NCBI GenBank assembly: GCA_964431655.1
Contig: CAYSKJ010000058.1
Span: 1 to 16,044, forward strand
Length of the DNA stretch: 16,044 nucleotides
Source: CAYMEV01 sp964431655 [NCBI: uncultured bacterium]
GTDB taxonomy: Bacteria; CAYMEV01
Reading direction: 5' to 3'
Part shown: piece after piece, positions 10,101 through 16,044 of the stretch
Position numbering within the stretch: position 1 is the first letter of the stretch
How the letters are laid out: each line of letters begins with the position of its first letter
The notes under the pieces: model-generated
What the model was told of the DNA's origin: nothing
Seen by the model: the letters and a program-made list of their open reading frames with translations, nothing else
The model's database searches: none
Position numbers and translations under genes: made by a program

Positions 10101-10366
10101 GGCTTAAAAGCCTGCACTTTGATAAAAAAACAGTAAAAAATTTTGCTGTTGCAGATAAAAACGGCACTGCAATATTCATTGACAGGATTATCATATTGAG
10201 TGACAGCATCCATGCTCTGCATTACACAGACGTTCCCGGTGATTTATCCTCCGATACAGTAGATTTCAAAAAAGCCGTTGATTTATTGAGGTTAATCTAC
10301 CCTGACCGTATTATCAAGGCTTTCTTTGCCTCTACAGCGGACAGCTATGTTAGGGAGGTGAATTAA
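7181..10366 (+). CDS. addA: AddA-type UvrD/RecB-family helicase with degenerate C-terminal nuclease domain
   Basis: Helicase subunit of the AddAB complex, which resects double-strand breaks for RecA loading. All SF1 motifs are present: Walker A SAGSGKT (16-22), Ia TFTKKAS (53-59), TIDSF (120-124), Walker B DEFQDTN (380-386), III GDRKQSIYRFRGSD (411-424), IV LDKNYRS (444-450), V TIHKSKGLQF (744-753) and VI YVALTRPSREL (818-828). At 1061 residues it is shorter than the roughly 1200 of B. subtilis AddA. The C-terminal RecB-like nuclease fold can be traced (about 918-1058), but its catalytic residues look lost. GxxxH becomes GSEIQ (941-945). The IDR aspartate (1001) remains, but DYK becomes HYT (1014-1016). 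The usual Gln before the last helix is Lys. The best Shine-Dalgarno match (GGGAG, 7162-7166) is 14 nt from the ATG, farther than ideal. The stop overlaps the addB start by 1 nt. Confidence 0.92.
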   Translation: MHKKLSYPNIYSLRSSAGSGKTFSLACWYLRILFKNSSRFQDIEGYKNILAITFTKKASKEMKQRILDFLRAVALMDTEILKSIIEFEELSNAKTPDFMKRAARVHTDILRNFESFNVRTIDSFFTYLLKTLSLKMGINPGFTIEEDSERYVRSAFRDYIEEIVEKKPAEDIDLIENVITELLFYHNLDYFPEKSITDMLISVLMRYESIYGAEFESPDYIPAAFSGFIRNIREKTILLADEILSRGLSPKANFLKLIEKLKSLDPDSAKWKDFKESISSNLVRDEPDGYKKSKVAPTNMAQMLWKEILDNIRNALEYKSMTYYSKIIKLYGRIKSHIEKQKNEKGIIFIDEINKRLRDILAQEANLIFADTGLEHFLIDEFQDTNILQFNNLKPLIDEALSGEGSLFFVGDRKQSIYRFRGSDSSIFKKAESMFTQSISSRTLDKNYRSLLNIVEFNNRVFDSGNISRWAEDAFTDAMGKGCTGKVLSKLRDKMRDDFSNSSQTASREQETEKGYVFLQALPGDISTPYSHVTELLTDDLLKRFNHKDIAILTFKNQESRDLSQTLTNSGIPNISDNALDIRENETVKAVISLINYILNQGSDACLFEFLLSAVFSRWASSRQLFQNSNIMDLLEKRKSEKFADYICKNYPVIKTELITPLCDDLRLKSFYAFCRNLCAKLNVLGMFPEDAIFIYKLFEFVQNRSEKAESSSELIMEEINSEERNKDLEIEASEDIDSVRILTIHKSKGLQFPAVIIPKIALNNWKIFNAYESAVLDNDKIHLYKIDKSEALKSDRLLDLFADEIILNLSDSINMLYVALTRPSRELYMFFSENIRENTGFPCKSYLSLFNQWPEVEEALSAGKHYSIGSKIQSSPCEQEDKQLTLDNLNADKDWEELLKKRGADISVLNGLKNFNEYVSRKLALSFLRSCPVIEENNLGSEIQNFLKRERIDEPGTKNMAEEIIRSIMLDERLKSLHFDKKTVKNFAVADKNGTAIFIDRIIILSDSIHALHYTDVPGDLSSDTVDFKKAVDLLRLIYPDRIIKAFFASTADSYVREVN

Positions 10367-10368
10367 TG
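10352..10368 (+). promoter_or_regulatory. Strong ribosome binding site of addB within addA
   Basis: AGGGAGGTG (10352-10360) lies 5 nt before the addB ATG (10366-10368), and the ATG shares its first base with the addA TAA stop (TAATG). This supports coupled, roughly equal production of the two subunits. Confidence 0.75.
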
Positions 10369-13215
10369 ATCATCAGCCTGCCCTTAAATTATGATATACT
10401 GGATTTTATTACCGGCTTAATTTCTGATATGCCTGTAAAACCGCATGATTTTTCAGGCATTATGATAGTTTTTCCCAATAAAAAGCCGGGACTTCACCTC
10501 CTTCAAAGGCTGGCCCGGAAAAGCACCTGCTGCATTCTTCCCCCCCGTATATACTCCATAGATGACCTTTTCAGGCATTTGTACAGAACAAATAACCCTG
10601 ACGGCAGGGAAATAAGCGCCCTGGAGGCTGTAGTACGCCTCTGGGAGATAATAAAAGACCGTGATGATATTCCGGAGTTCAGCCCGATGAGTATCAGCGC
10701 TTTTTATGAGTGGGGAATGGAAATATATAAATTTTTTGAGGATCTTTTCATGGAGAAGGTCAGTCAGAAGGAGTTTAAAGAAGCACTGTCCTGTGTCTTT
10801 GCAGGAAGTATTAATGAAAATGATGTCAGGCAGAAGCTTTTTCAGATATATGAGAGCTATACGAATGCCCTTGAATCAGAAAATACAGCTACTAAAGGGT
10901 ATATGTACAATGGGGCTGATGGTTATATCTGCAAAGGTTTTACCAGATATAAAAGCGTAATCTTTGCCGGTTTTTTTGACCCGACGAAATCGGAGCTGAT
11001 ACTGATGAAAAATATTATGCAGGTGATGAATGACAGCTTTTATTATATAATTCAAAACGACAGCAGGGAAAGCTATATTAACACAGGAATGCTTTCGGAG
11101 CATTTAAACCCTCACGTGGAATACCCCATTACGGATTTTGACACCCCGAACCCGGAGATAAAACTAATAGAAGGATTTGATACTCATTCCCAGATACTGG
11201 GTGTCAGGGATGAACTAAGCAGGGAAAACGCTCATGAAAACACATGCATAGTCCTTCCGGAGCCGTCAAGCCTTATCCCGGCTCTTTATGATATTATTCC
11301 TGCCCTGGAGGCCGAATTCAATATTTCACTGGGATACCCGGTCTTTTTAACCCCTTTATATAAAACTCTGCAGAAGGTTTTAAACCTTCATAAAAATGCT
11401 GTAATAGAAAAGGATCGCAATTATTATTATCCTGTAAGGCTATATATTGAACTCCTGCAGGACGGACTGATGCGCTCTCTGAATATCGGAAAAGATGAAG
11501 AGCTGTCCCTTAATGATATAATTACCAAAGTAATTCAAATTATAACTGAAAATGAAGTCTTAAAAGTCTTCCCGGATGAAATCTGCGGGCTTTTTGAAAA
11601 AAATCTGAAAGATTCTGGGTCTGGATGCGATAATGAGCTCAGCCTGATAAATAAATTTCACGAAATATTCCTTTTCAGTATTGAACGCTGTATCAGCTTT
11701 GAGGATGTCATTAATTCCCTGTTTGATATTATTCGCATTACAGCTGAAAAAAGCAATATAACTGATATCAGTTTCGGGCCAGAGAGCGTTGAAGCTCTTC
11801 TAAACAGAATATCAGAGATATTCAGTATAAAGAAGTATGCCTCGGATCTGAAAATTCCTGTTATTCTTGAGCTTCTCCAGAAAATGCTGGGCGATTCCTA
11901 TATGGTTCTAACCGGCTCCCCCCTGGCGCCTCTTCAGGTCCTGGGCATACTGGAAACCCGCTGTCTGAATTTTGACAGGATATATATACTAAATTTTAAT
12001 GAGAATTCTCTGCCTGATTATAAAAGCGCAGAGCCCCTCGTGCCTGATCAGCTTAGGAAGCTCCTAAAAACCGGCCACCGCCAGAGAAAGATAGAGATTT
12101 ACCGTTACCATGCCAACCGGATTATCCAGGCATCAAAAAAGGCTGTCCTGGTATATGACAACTCCAGAGAGAACGAGAAAAGCCGTTTTATTGAGGAGAT
12201 ACTGTGGAATTACCGCCAGGACAAGCACCCGCTCCCAGAATCAAATAATGTATCCCTCTACATCAATCCGAGATTTTTAAAAGACATAAAAAGGGAAAAA
12301 TCACCCGCAGTTTTAAAAAAACTTGCCGGTATGACCTATACTGCCACAAAAATAGATACCTATTTGACCTGCCCTCTCCGGTTCTACTTTAATGATGTTC
12401 TGGGTATGGGTAAATCAGGTAAGGATAACGAGATAGGGGAAATAACCCATTTAGAGATAGGAACTTTTGCCCATGAACTGCTGGAATATTCAATGAATCT
12501 TTATAAAACTCTTACTGGCCGGCACATGACAGTTGATAAAACAAATTTCCTCAGCAATATTCATAACCATTTTGATTCCATATCCGATCAATACTTCAAG
12601 AATAAACATGCAAGCACCCTGTTCCTTTTTAAGATGTCCTTCCTTTACTATCTTGACAGATTTCTCTCATCAACCCTTGATTACCTAAAAAATTACAATA
12701 TAGAAATCCTTGACCTGGAAAAAAACATTAACAGGACTATTGATGTTGATGACAGGAGTTTTTCCCTTTCAGGAAAGATTGACAGGATTGACAGGGTAAA
12801 TGATTTTTACTGCATTATTGACTATAAAACAGGAAATTTTTACAGCCATAAAAAAGATAATCCTTACAGTGCTGGGCAGGGGCTGGACAGGTGCGGAATC
12901 AGAGAAAGGGTAAATTCCTTCCAGCTGCCTTTGTATCTGTATCTCTTTGATGAATACCCTGCCGATGCCTTCTACCTGTCTTTTAAGAATATCTCAGAAA
13001 AAAGCTCAGGTATTTTTCATAATAAACTGAAAGAGTTATATGACAATGCCAGTGCGGATAAACTAAAGGACTCGGAAAAAACAATTAAAAACCAGTATCT
13101 TCCCCTCCTGAAAGATATCCTCAGGGAAATAAACAACCCTGATATACCTTTCACCCAGGACAGAAGCCTTCCCATCTACTGCCATTACTGCCCATACAGA
13201 AGGATATGCCTCTAG
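10366..13215 (+). CDS. addB: AddB-type subunit: inactivated helicase fold with intact PD-(D/E)XK nuclease and Fe-S cluster
   Basis: Partner of AddA; in known AddAB enzymes this subunit recognises Chi and cuts the 5'-ended strand. The N-terminus (about 1-330) has the helicase-like fold but no Walker A motif; the matching region reads IVFPNKKPG (34-42). A motif V-like stretch, LQVLGILETRCLNFDRIYIL, lies at 523-542. The nuclease domain is complete: GTFAHELLE (699-707, His703), GKIDRID (803-809, Asp806), IIDYKTG (817-823, Asp819 and Lys821) and FQLPLYLYL (852-860, Gln853). Four cysteines match the AddB iron-sulfur cluster that staples the domain: Cys669 in TCP, then Cys939, Cys942 and Cys948 as CX2CX5C at the extreme C-terminus. 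At 949 residues it is shorter than the roughly 1160 of B. subtilis AddB. The start is fixed by a strong Shine-Dalgarno and the TAATG overlap. Confidence 0.92.
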   Translation: MIISLPLNYDILDFITGLISDMPVKPHDFSGIMIVFPNKKPGLHLLQRLARKSTCCILPPRIYSIDDLFRHLYRTNNPDGREISALEAVVRLWEIIKDRDDIPEFSPMSISAFYEWGMEIYKFFEDLFMEKVSQKEFKEALSCVFAGSINENDVRQKLFQIYESYTNALESENTATKGYMYNGADGYICKGFTRYKSVIFAGFFDPTKSELILMKNIMQVMNDSFYYIIQNDSRESYINTGMLSEHLNPHVEYPITDFDTPNPEIKLIEGFDTHSQILGVRDELSRENAHENTCIVLPEPSSLIPALYDIIPALEAEFNISLGYPVFLTPLYKTLQKVLNLHKNAVIEKDRNYYYPVRLYIELLQDGLMRSLNIGKDEELSLNDIITKVIQIITENEVLKVFPDEICGLFEKNLKDSGSGCDNELSLINKFHEIFLFSIERCISFEDVINSLFDIIRITAEKSNITDISFGPESVEALLNRISEIFSIKKYASDLKIPVILELLQKMLGDSYMVLTGSPLAPLQVLGILETRCLNFDRIYILNFNENSLPDYKSAEPLVPDQLRKLLKTGHRQRKIEIYRYHANRIIQASKKAVLVYDNSRENEKSRFIEEILWNYRQDKHPLPESNNVSLYINPRFLKDIKREKSPAVLKKLAGMTYTATKIDTYLTCPLRFYFNDVLGMGKSGKDNEIGEITHLEIGTFAHELLEYSMNLYKTLTGRHMTVDKTNFLSNIHNHFDSISDQYFKNKHASTLFLFKMSFLYYLDRFLSSTLDYLKNYNIEILDLEKNINRTIDVDDRSFSLSGKIDRIDRVNDFYCIIDYKTGNFYSHKKDNPYSAGQGLDRCGIRERVNSFQLPLYLYLFDEYPADAFYLSFKNISEKSSGIFHNKLKELYDNASADKLKDSEKTIKNQYLPLLKDILREINNPDIPFTQDRSLPIYCHYCPYRRICL

Positions 13216-13237
13216 ATTATTCAGCATATCATTTATA

Positions 13238-13266
13238 TTGACAAGCCCTGCAACAGAATCTAATAT
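13238..13266 (+). promoter_or_regulatory. Near-consensus sigma70-type promoter for the DUF1232-like gene
   Basis: TTGACA (13238-13243), exactly 17 nt, then TAATAT (13261-13266). The -35 box is perfect and the -10 box is one or two changes from TATAAT. It lies just after addB and 30 nt before the next start codon, so that gene can be expressed independently of addAB. Confidence 0.7.
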
Positions 13267-13296
13267 TTGACCATATAGCAAAGGAGGGCAATTATC

Positions 13297-13836
13297 ATGT
13301 TAGAGGCTTTTTACAATCAGCTTCAGCTGGAGTATGAGAAGGAAAAGGACCAGATCAGGGATTTCATGAACAAGAACCACCCCAGTCTTCTGACTGAATC
13401 CTCTATAACTGCAATTCGGGATTTCATCCTTGGCATGCCTTTGATAATCAGGATACTCAATACCCTGCAGATGAAAAACATGCTGAACAGCGAAGAGAAA
13501 CTCTTATACGGCTTTCTTGTAAGCTACCTGCTGGAGCCAAACGACCTCCTTCCCAAGAATCAGTACGGTTTTTTCGGCTACCTTGATGATGCATACCTTA
13601 CAGGAATCATATCCAAGAACATATTTGCCGGCAAAAAGCTCTCAGACCTTGAAGACCTTTCCTTTGACACGGATCTGATAAACCATTACCTGGCTCTTCT
13701 TGACAGAACCAAAATATTCATACCTCAGGACATAAGGGAAAAACTTGACAATACTTACAAAGATGCAATAAATATGGCACTGGGGATTACCCGTCAGATA
13801 AATATTGAAGAAATAGAAAAAAACCTTTTTAACTGA
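13297..13836 (+). CDS. DUF1232/YkvA-like small protein of unknown function
   Basis: The 179-residue product has its one recognisable signature at residues 77-101: YLLEPNDLLPKN followed by GFFGYLDDAYL. This resembles the DUF1232 pattern (YllsPiDLIPd...lGylDDl), with the P-x-D-L-x-P and LDD elements kept. DUF1232 proteins such as YkvA have no well-defined biochemical role and often carry hydrophobic helices. Here residues 41-60 and 66-80 are only moderately hydrophobic, so a membrane segment is doubtful. The rest is charged and helical, with a likely coiled region at 5-26. A strong Shine-Dalgarno (AGGAGGG, 13282-13288) sits 8 nt before the ATG, and the gene has its own promoter. It follows addB by 81 nt and converges on the next gene. 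A role in DNA repair is not indicated. Confidence 0.6.
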   Translation: MLEAFYNQLQLEYEKEKDQIRDFMNKNHPSLLTESSITAIRDFILGMPLIIRILNTLQMKNMLNSEEKLLYGFLVSYLLEPNDLLPKNQYGFFGYLDDAYLTGIISKNIFAGKKLSDLEDLSFDTDLINHYLALLDRTKIFIPQDIREKLDNTYKDAINMALGITRQINIEEIEKNLFN

Positions 13837-13847
13837 TATCAAAAAAA

Positions 13848-13876
13848 AACGGGCGGTAAAAACATTACCGCCCGTT
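13848..13876 (-). terminator. Intrinsic terminator, mainly for the minus-strand gene
   Basis: A perfect 12-bp stem (13848-13859 with 13865-13876) contains a GGGCGG/CCGCCC core and closes a 5-nt loop. On the minus strand it is followed by a run of U residues (complement of the A tract at 13841-13848), giving a classic Rho-independent terminator for the Spy-like gene. On the plus strand the stem is followed by CATAAAAAA, so it would be weaker there, though it sits only 11 bases after the DUF1232-like stop and may help end that transcript. Confidence 0.9.
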
Positions 13877-13907
13877 CATAAAAAAGCATTTTGCCTTTTT
13901 ACAGGCT

Positions 13908-14483
13908 TTATTTCCTGCCCTTGTTCTTCATTTCCCTTCCTGTGTGGGTATCACACTGCTCTGTTTCCATCCTTTTTCTTTCATGCATCCGCATATTTTC
14001 ACGCAGTTCTTCCAGTTTCTGTAGCTGTTCAGGGGAAAGTATCTCCTTTAAGCTGATAATATGGTCTATTCTCTGGTCCAGCATTTTTGACTGAATATCC
14101 TTGATGCTTTTCTTGAGTTCCTCGATTCTGGCCTTGTCCATCTTCTCTTTTTTCAGCTCTTCCCTTATCTCCTGATTAAACTTCTTCATCTCCTCCATAA
14201 AAGGCTGGACTGTGTCCTTCACCGTGTCTCTGAGGCTTTTAATCTTTGTAAGCTGTTCTTCTGTGAGCTCCAGGTTCTTTTTATGCCTCTCAATCATGAA
14301 GAAATCCATGGGGTCCATATCCCCCCTCATTCCCTTATGGCCTGGTTTCCTGTTCCTGTTATTTTCGCACTCTTCCTTATGGTCGCCTTTGCAGTCCGGC
14401 TTATGGGCATCTGCATAGGCATATCCGCCGGCAATTATAAGAATAATTGCAAATATTCCCAGTATTGCCCTGTAACTTTTCAT
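13908..14483 (-). CDS. Spy/CpxP-like (LTXXQ motif) periplasmic protein
   Basis: Small secreted helical protein of 191 residues. A signal peptide covers 1-26 (basic MKSYR, hydrophobic 7-20, cleavage after YADA). The mature part is mostly charged helix and carries two copies of the family signature: LTEEQ (73-77) and LSPEQ (149-153). This is the diagnostic pattern of Spy, CpxP, ZraP and CnrX relatives, which are periplasmic chaperones or sensors of envelope or metal stress. The stretch after the signal peptide is rich in Cys, His and acidic residues (Cys31, His35, Cys39), and the tail has CDTH (177-180). These could bind metal or form disulfides, but that is inference. AGGAGG lies 8 nt before the ATG. 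No clear promoter was seen in the 58-nt gap upstream, so it may be read from the methyltransferase transcript. No two-component genes are adjacent. Confidence 0.8.
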   Translation of the reverse strand: MKSYRAILGIFAIILIIAGGYAYADAHKPDCKGDHKEECENNRNRKPGHKGMRGDMDPMDFFMIERHKKNLELTEEQLTKIKSLRDTVKDTVQPFMEEMKKFNQEIREELKKEKMDKARIEELKKSIKDIQSKMLDQRIDHIISLKEILSPEQLQKLEELRENMRMHERKRMETEQCDTHTGREMKNKGRK

Positions 14484-14541
14484 TTTCTGTTCCTCCTTTT
14501 TTTTTATCTGACCCTATAGACATGCCGGGATAAAAAATGGT

Positions 14542-15519
14542 TTAAACGTTTTTTATTACTATTCCCTGATTAAGGTTGCCCGGTGATAACATGGGCTTTA
14601 CATCCGTCTGTGATGTGAACCATTTGTCAAAAAGGGCGAAATTACCGATGGTATTATTGTAATTGTCAATTACCATGATACCGCCGGCAGAGAGGGATTT
14701 GTATAACTGCTGTAATACATCCCTGCTGAAGGGGGCGTCATAATGAATGAAGGCAAAGCTGAGACCAGCCAGGATATCAGGGTTTTTTTCCAGATTTGCC
14801 TGTATTAATCTGAGCCTTTTAAAAAAAGACAGGTTGAAGTGTATCTCATCCATGCACATTATGGAATAAGCGCTTTTACTGTCTGAAAGCTCAAAGAGAT
14901 CTGCAAGCACCAGATCCTTATCCATATTAGAATACTCCATGGCTTTAGCCAGGGCAAAAGCGCTTCCACCCAGCCAGACACCGTATTCCAGAACATCACC
15001 TTTAATTGTTTTGCATGATTTAAGAAACTCCAGCAATGTAAAAATCTTTCCCCTGTCAAGCATGGTATGGATATCCCTGTAGTGCATCTCCTTTTCCAGG
15101 TGTCTGTAAAACATTATATCCCTGAACGCTTCCTTATCCTTCTTATACTTTTCCGTCGGGGGAAAAACAAATATCCTCTGCCCACCGTAGCTGTTGTGTC
15201 CCTTTATCATACCCGCATATTCATTGCTGAAATCCGGACAGCAGCATAAAAAAGCCCTGGCAGGCACCTCCATTGCCTCATCCAGAGACATTATCTTTCT
15301 CCCCCTGTATCTCCACCCGTCCCTTTCATTGTCAATGACAGCCGAAATCCTGTCCCCGCTGAGGTTCAAAAGGTATTTTGCATAATTGTTGAAAGGAATA
15401 AGCGTGATGGGAGCTTCTTCACCATCCAGCCGGTCTATCATCTCAGAAAGGAGGCCTGTATCCAGAGACAAACTAAGTGAATCAACGGCACTAAGGAAAC
15501 TGCCTGTTTTCATTCCCAT
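14542..15519 (-). CDS. TylF-like SAM-dependent methyltransferase with N-terminal Rossmann-like domain
   Basis: The C-terminal half (about 145-325) is a class-I SAM methyltransferase most like the TylF/macrocin O-methyltransferase group. Motif I is EYGVWLGGSA (178-187), an acidic residue ends strand 2 (VLADLFE, Asp207), HYDAP (259-263) matches the hDaD metal/substrate strand, and GGIMVIDNY (279-287) matches the late GGfviiDDY motif. The N-terminal 145 residues are not part of that family. Residues 37-105 (ITLIPFNNYAKYLL, AVIDNERDGWRYRGRKIMSLDEA, AFLCCCPD) follow the beta-alpha order of the small Rossmann-like domain seen in sugar-modifying enzymes, with the glycine loop replaced by PFNNY. The substrate is unknown; a sugar or polyketide-like hydroxyl is only family inference. 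The ATG is 2 nt after the channel gene's stop with no clear Shine-Dalgarno. A second ATG two codons on (15511-15513) is also possible. Confidence 0.78.
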   Translation of the reverse strand: MGMKTGSFLSAVDSLSLSLDTGLLSEMIDRLDGEEAPITLIPFNNYAKYLLNLSGDRISAVIDNERDGWRYRGRKIMSLDEAMEVPARAFLCCCPDFSNEYAGMIKGHNSYGGQRIFVFPPTEKYKKDKEAFRDIMFYRHLEKEMHYRDIHTMLDRGKIFTLLEFLKSCKTIKGDVLEYGVWLGGSAFALAKAMEYSNMDKDLVLADLFELSDSKSAYSIMCMDEIHFNLSFFKRLRLIQANLEKNPDILAGLSFAFIHYDAPFSRDVLQQLYKSLSAGGIMVIDNYNNTIGNFALFDKWFTSQTDVKPMLSPGNLNQGIVIKNV

Positions 15520-15521
15520 GT

Positions 15522-16044
15522 TCAGGCAGTAATTTTTCTGAAATCTCTGCCTGAAGGATTCTGAAAAACCCTCAATTCAAATTCCGGAACAATTGCGAGG
15601 ATATGGTCAAAGATATCAGACTGTATGCCTTCGTAGCCAACCCACGAATAATCGCTGGAAAAGGCGTATATTTCTATAGGAAGCCCGTTTTCACAGGGCT
15701 GGAGCTGGCGGATGAGAATAATGTCATCCTGTTTTATCATGGGGTGATTTCTTATATAGCTTGTTATGTAGGCCCGGAAGGTTCCTAAATTAGTCAAATG
15801 CCTTCCATTAACCATCACCGAAAGGTCTGCCTTTATACTGCTGTTGTATTCCTCCAGTTCCTTCTGCTTTTCCTCAATGTAATCACTTATATACTGTACC
15901 TTTTTAAACTTCTCAAGCATCTCCCCTGTGCAGAACTTAACGGTATTCATATCAATAAAGACAGATCTCTTAATTCTTCTTCCCCTGGACTCCTCCATTC
16001 CTTTCCAGTTCTTAAAAGAACCTGCCACAAGCTCATAGGTGGGA
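15522..16044 (-). CDS. ybdG: YbdG-type (miniconductance) mechanosensitive channel, C-terminal part
   Basis: MscS-superfamily channel that gates under membrane tension during hypo-osmotic shock. Only the C-terminal 173 codons are in the window. The frame is open to the edge (the last codons read PTYEL before VAGSFKNWKGM), so the GTG at 16026-16028 is internal and not a start. Features typical of YbdG are FKNWKGM followed by GRRIKRSVFID, the TNLGTFRAYI stretch, a HPMI turn, RQLQPCENGLPIEIYAFS, and the terminal QSDIFDHILAIVPEFELRVFQNPSG. These make up the cytoplasmic beta and alpha/beta domains. The missing part would hold the membrane helices and pore; E. coli YbdG is about 415 residues. The gene is followed after 2 nt by the methyltransferase, suggesting one transcript and coupled translation. 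Confidence 0.88.
   Translation of the reverse strand, partial: PTYELVAGSFKNWKGMEESRGRRIKRSVFIDMNTVKFCTGEMLEKFKKVQYISDYIEEKQKELEEYNSSIKADLSVMVNGRHLTNLGTFRAYITSYIRNHPMIKQDDIILIRQLQPCENGLPIEIYAFSSDYSWVGYEGIQSDIFDHILAIVPEFELRVFQNPSGRDFRKITA

Noticed and set aside
7181-13215. The helicase-nuclease pair as a new anti-phage system
   Set aside because: Motif order, the Fe-S cysteines in the second subunit and the gene overlap fit housekeeping AddAB. The neighbours are envelope genes rather than defence genes or mobile elements.
14540-14547. GTTTAAAC palindrome before the Spy-like gene
   Set aside because: It is short, partly inside the methyltransferase stop region, and common in AT-rich DNA. No promoter could be built around it.
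16026-16028. GTG as the start of the channel gene
   Set aside because: Codons continue in frame to the window edge and match the family (PTYELVAGSFKNW), so this is an internal valine.

Overview
The window (roughly 40-45% G+C by eye, with frequent AGG/AGA and ATA codons) comes from the chromosome of a diderm (Gram-negative-type) bacterium. RND pumps, a lipoprotein RlpA with a SPOR domain, a Spy/CpxP-like periplasmic protein and a YbdG-type mechanosensitive channel all imply an outer membrane or periplasm. The phylum cannot be fixed from the sequence alone. I saw no phage, insertion sequence, CRISPR array, tRNA or rRNA, and coding density is very high, with no gap above 180 bases.

Layout. (1) 1-5336, plus strand: two adjacent, non-identical RND permeases. 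The first is cut by the window start, and they are separated by 2 nt. (2) 5372-7002, minus strand: a divergent class-II glutamine amidotransferase-like protein followed by the RlpA lytic transglycosylase, overlapping by 4 nt with RlpA starting at TTG. (3) 7003-7180: a divergent promoter region. (4) 7181-13215, plus strand: addA and addB, overlapping by 1 nt, encoding a double-strand-break helicase-nuclease. The AddA C-terminal nuclease fold has lost most of its catalytic residues, while AddB keeps an intact nuclease and four Fe-S cysteines. (5) 13297-13836, plus strand: a small DUF1232-like protein with its own near-consensus sigma70-type promoter. (6) 13848-13876: an intrinsic terminator, placed mainly for the minus strand. 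(7) 13908-16044, minus strand: a YbdG-like mechanosensitive channel (cut by the window end), a TylF-like methyltransferase with an extra N-terminal domain, and a Spy/CpxP-like periplasmic protein.

Most genes around addAB serve the cell envelope: efflux, peptidoglycan remodelling, osmotic release and periplasmic stress. The addAB pair is the one DNA-repair island. The observations most worth following are the apparent pseudo-nuclease in AddA, the unusual amidotransferase-RlpA pair, and the coupled channel-methyltransferase genes. I found no clear evidence of a wholly new multi-gene system.
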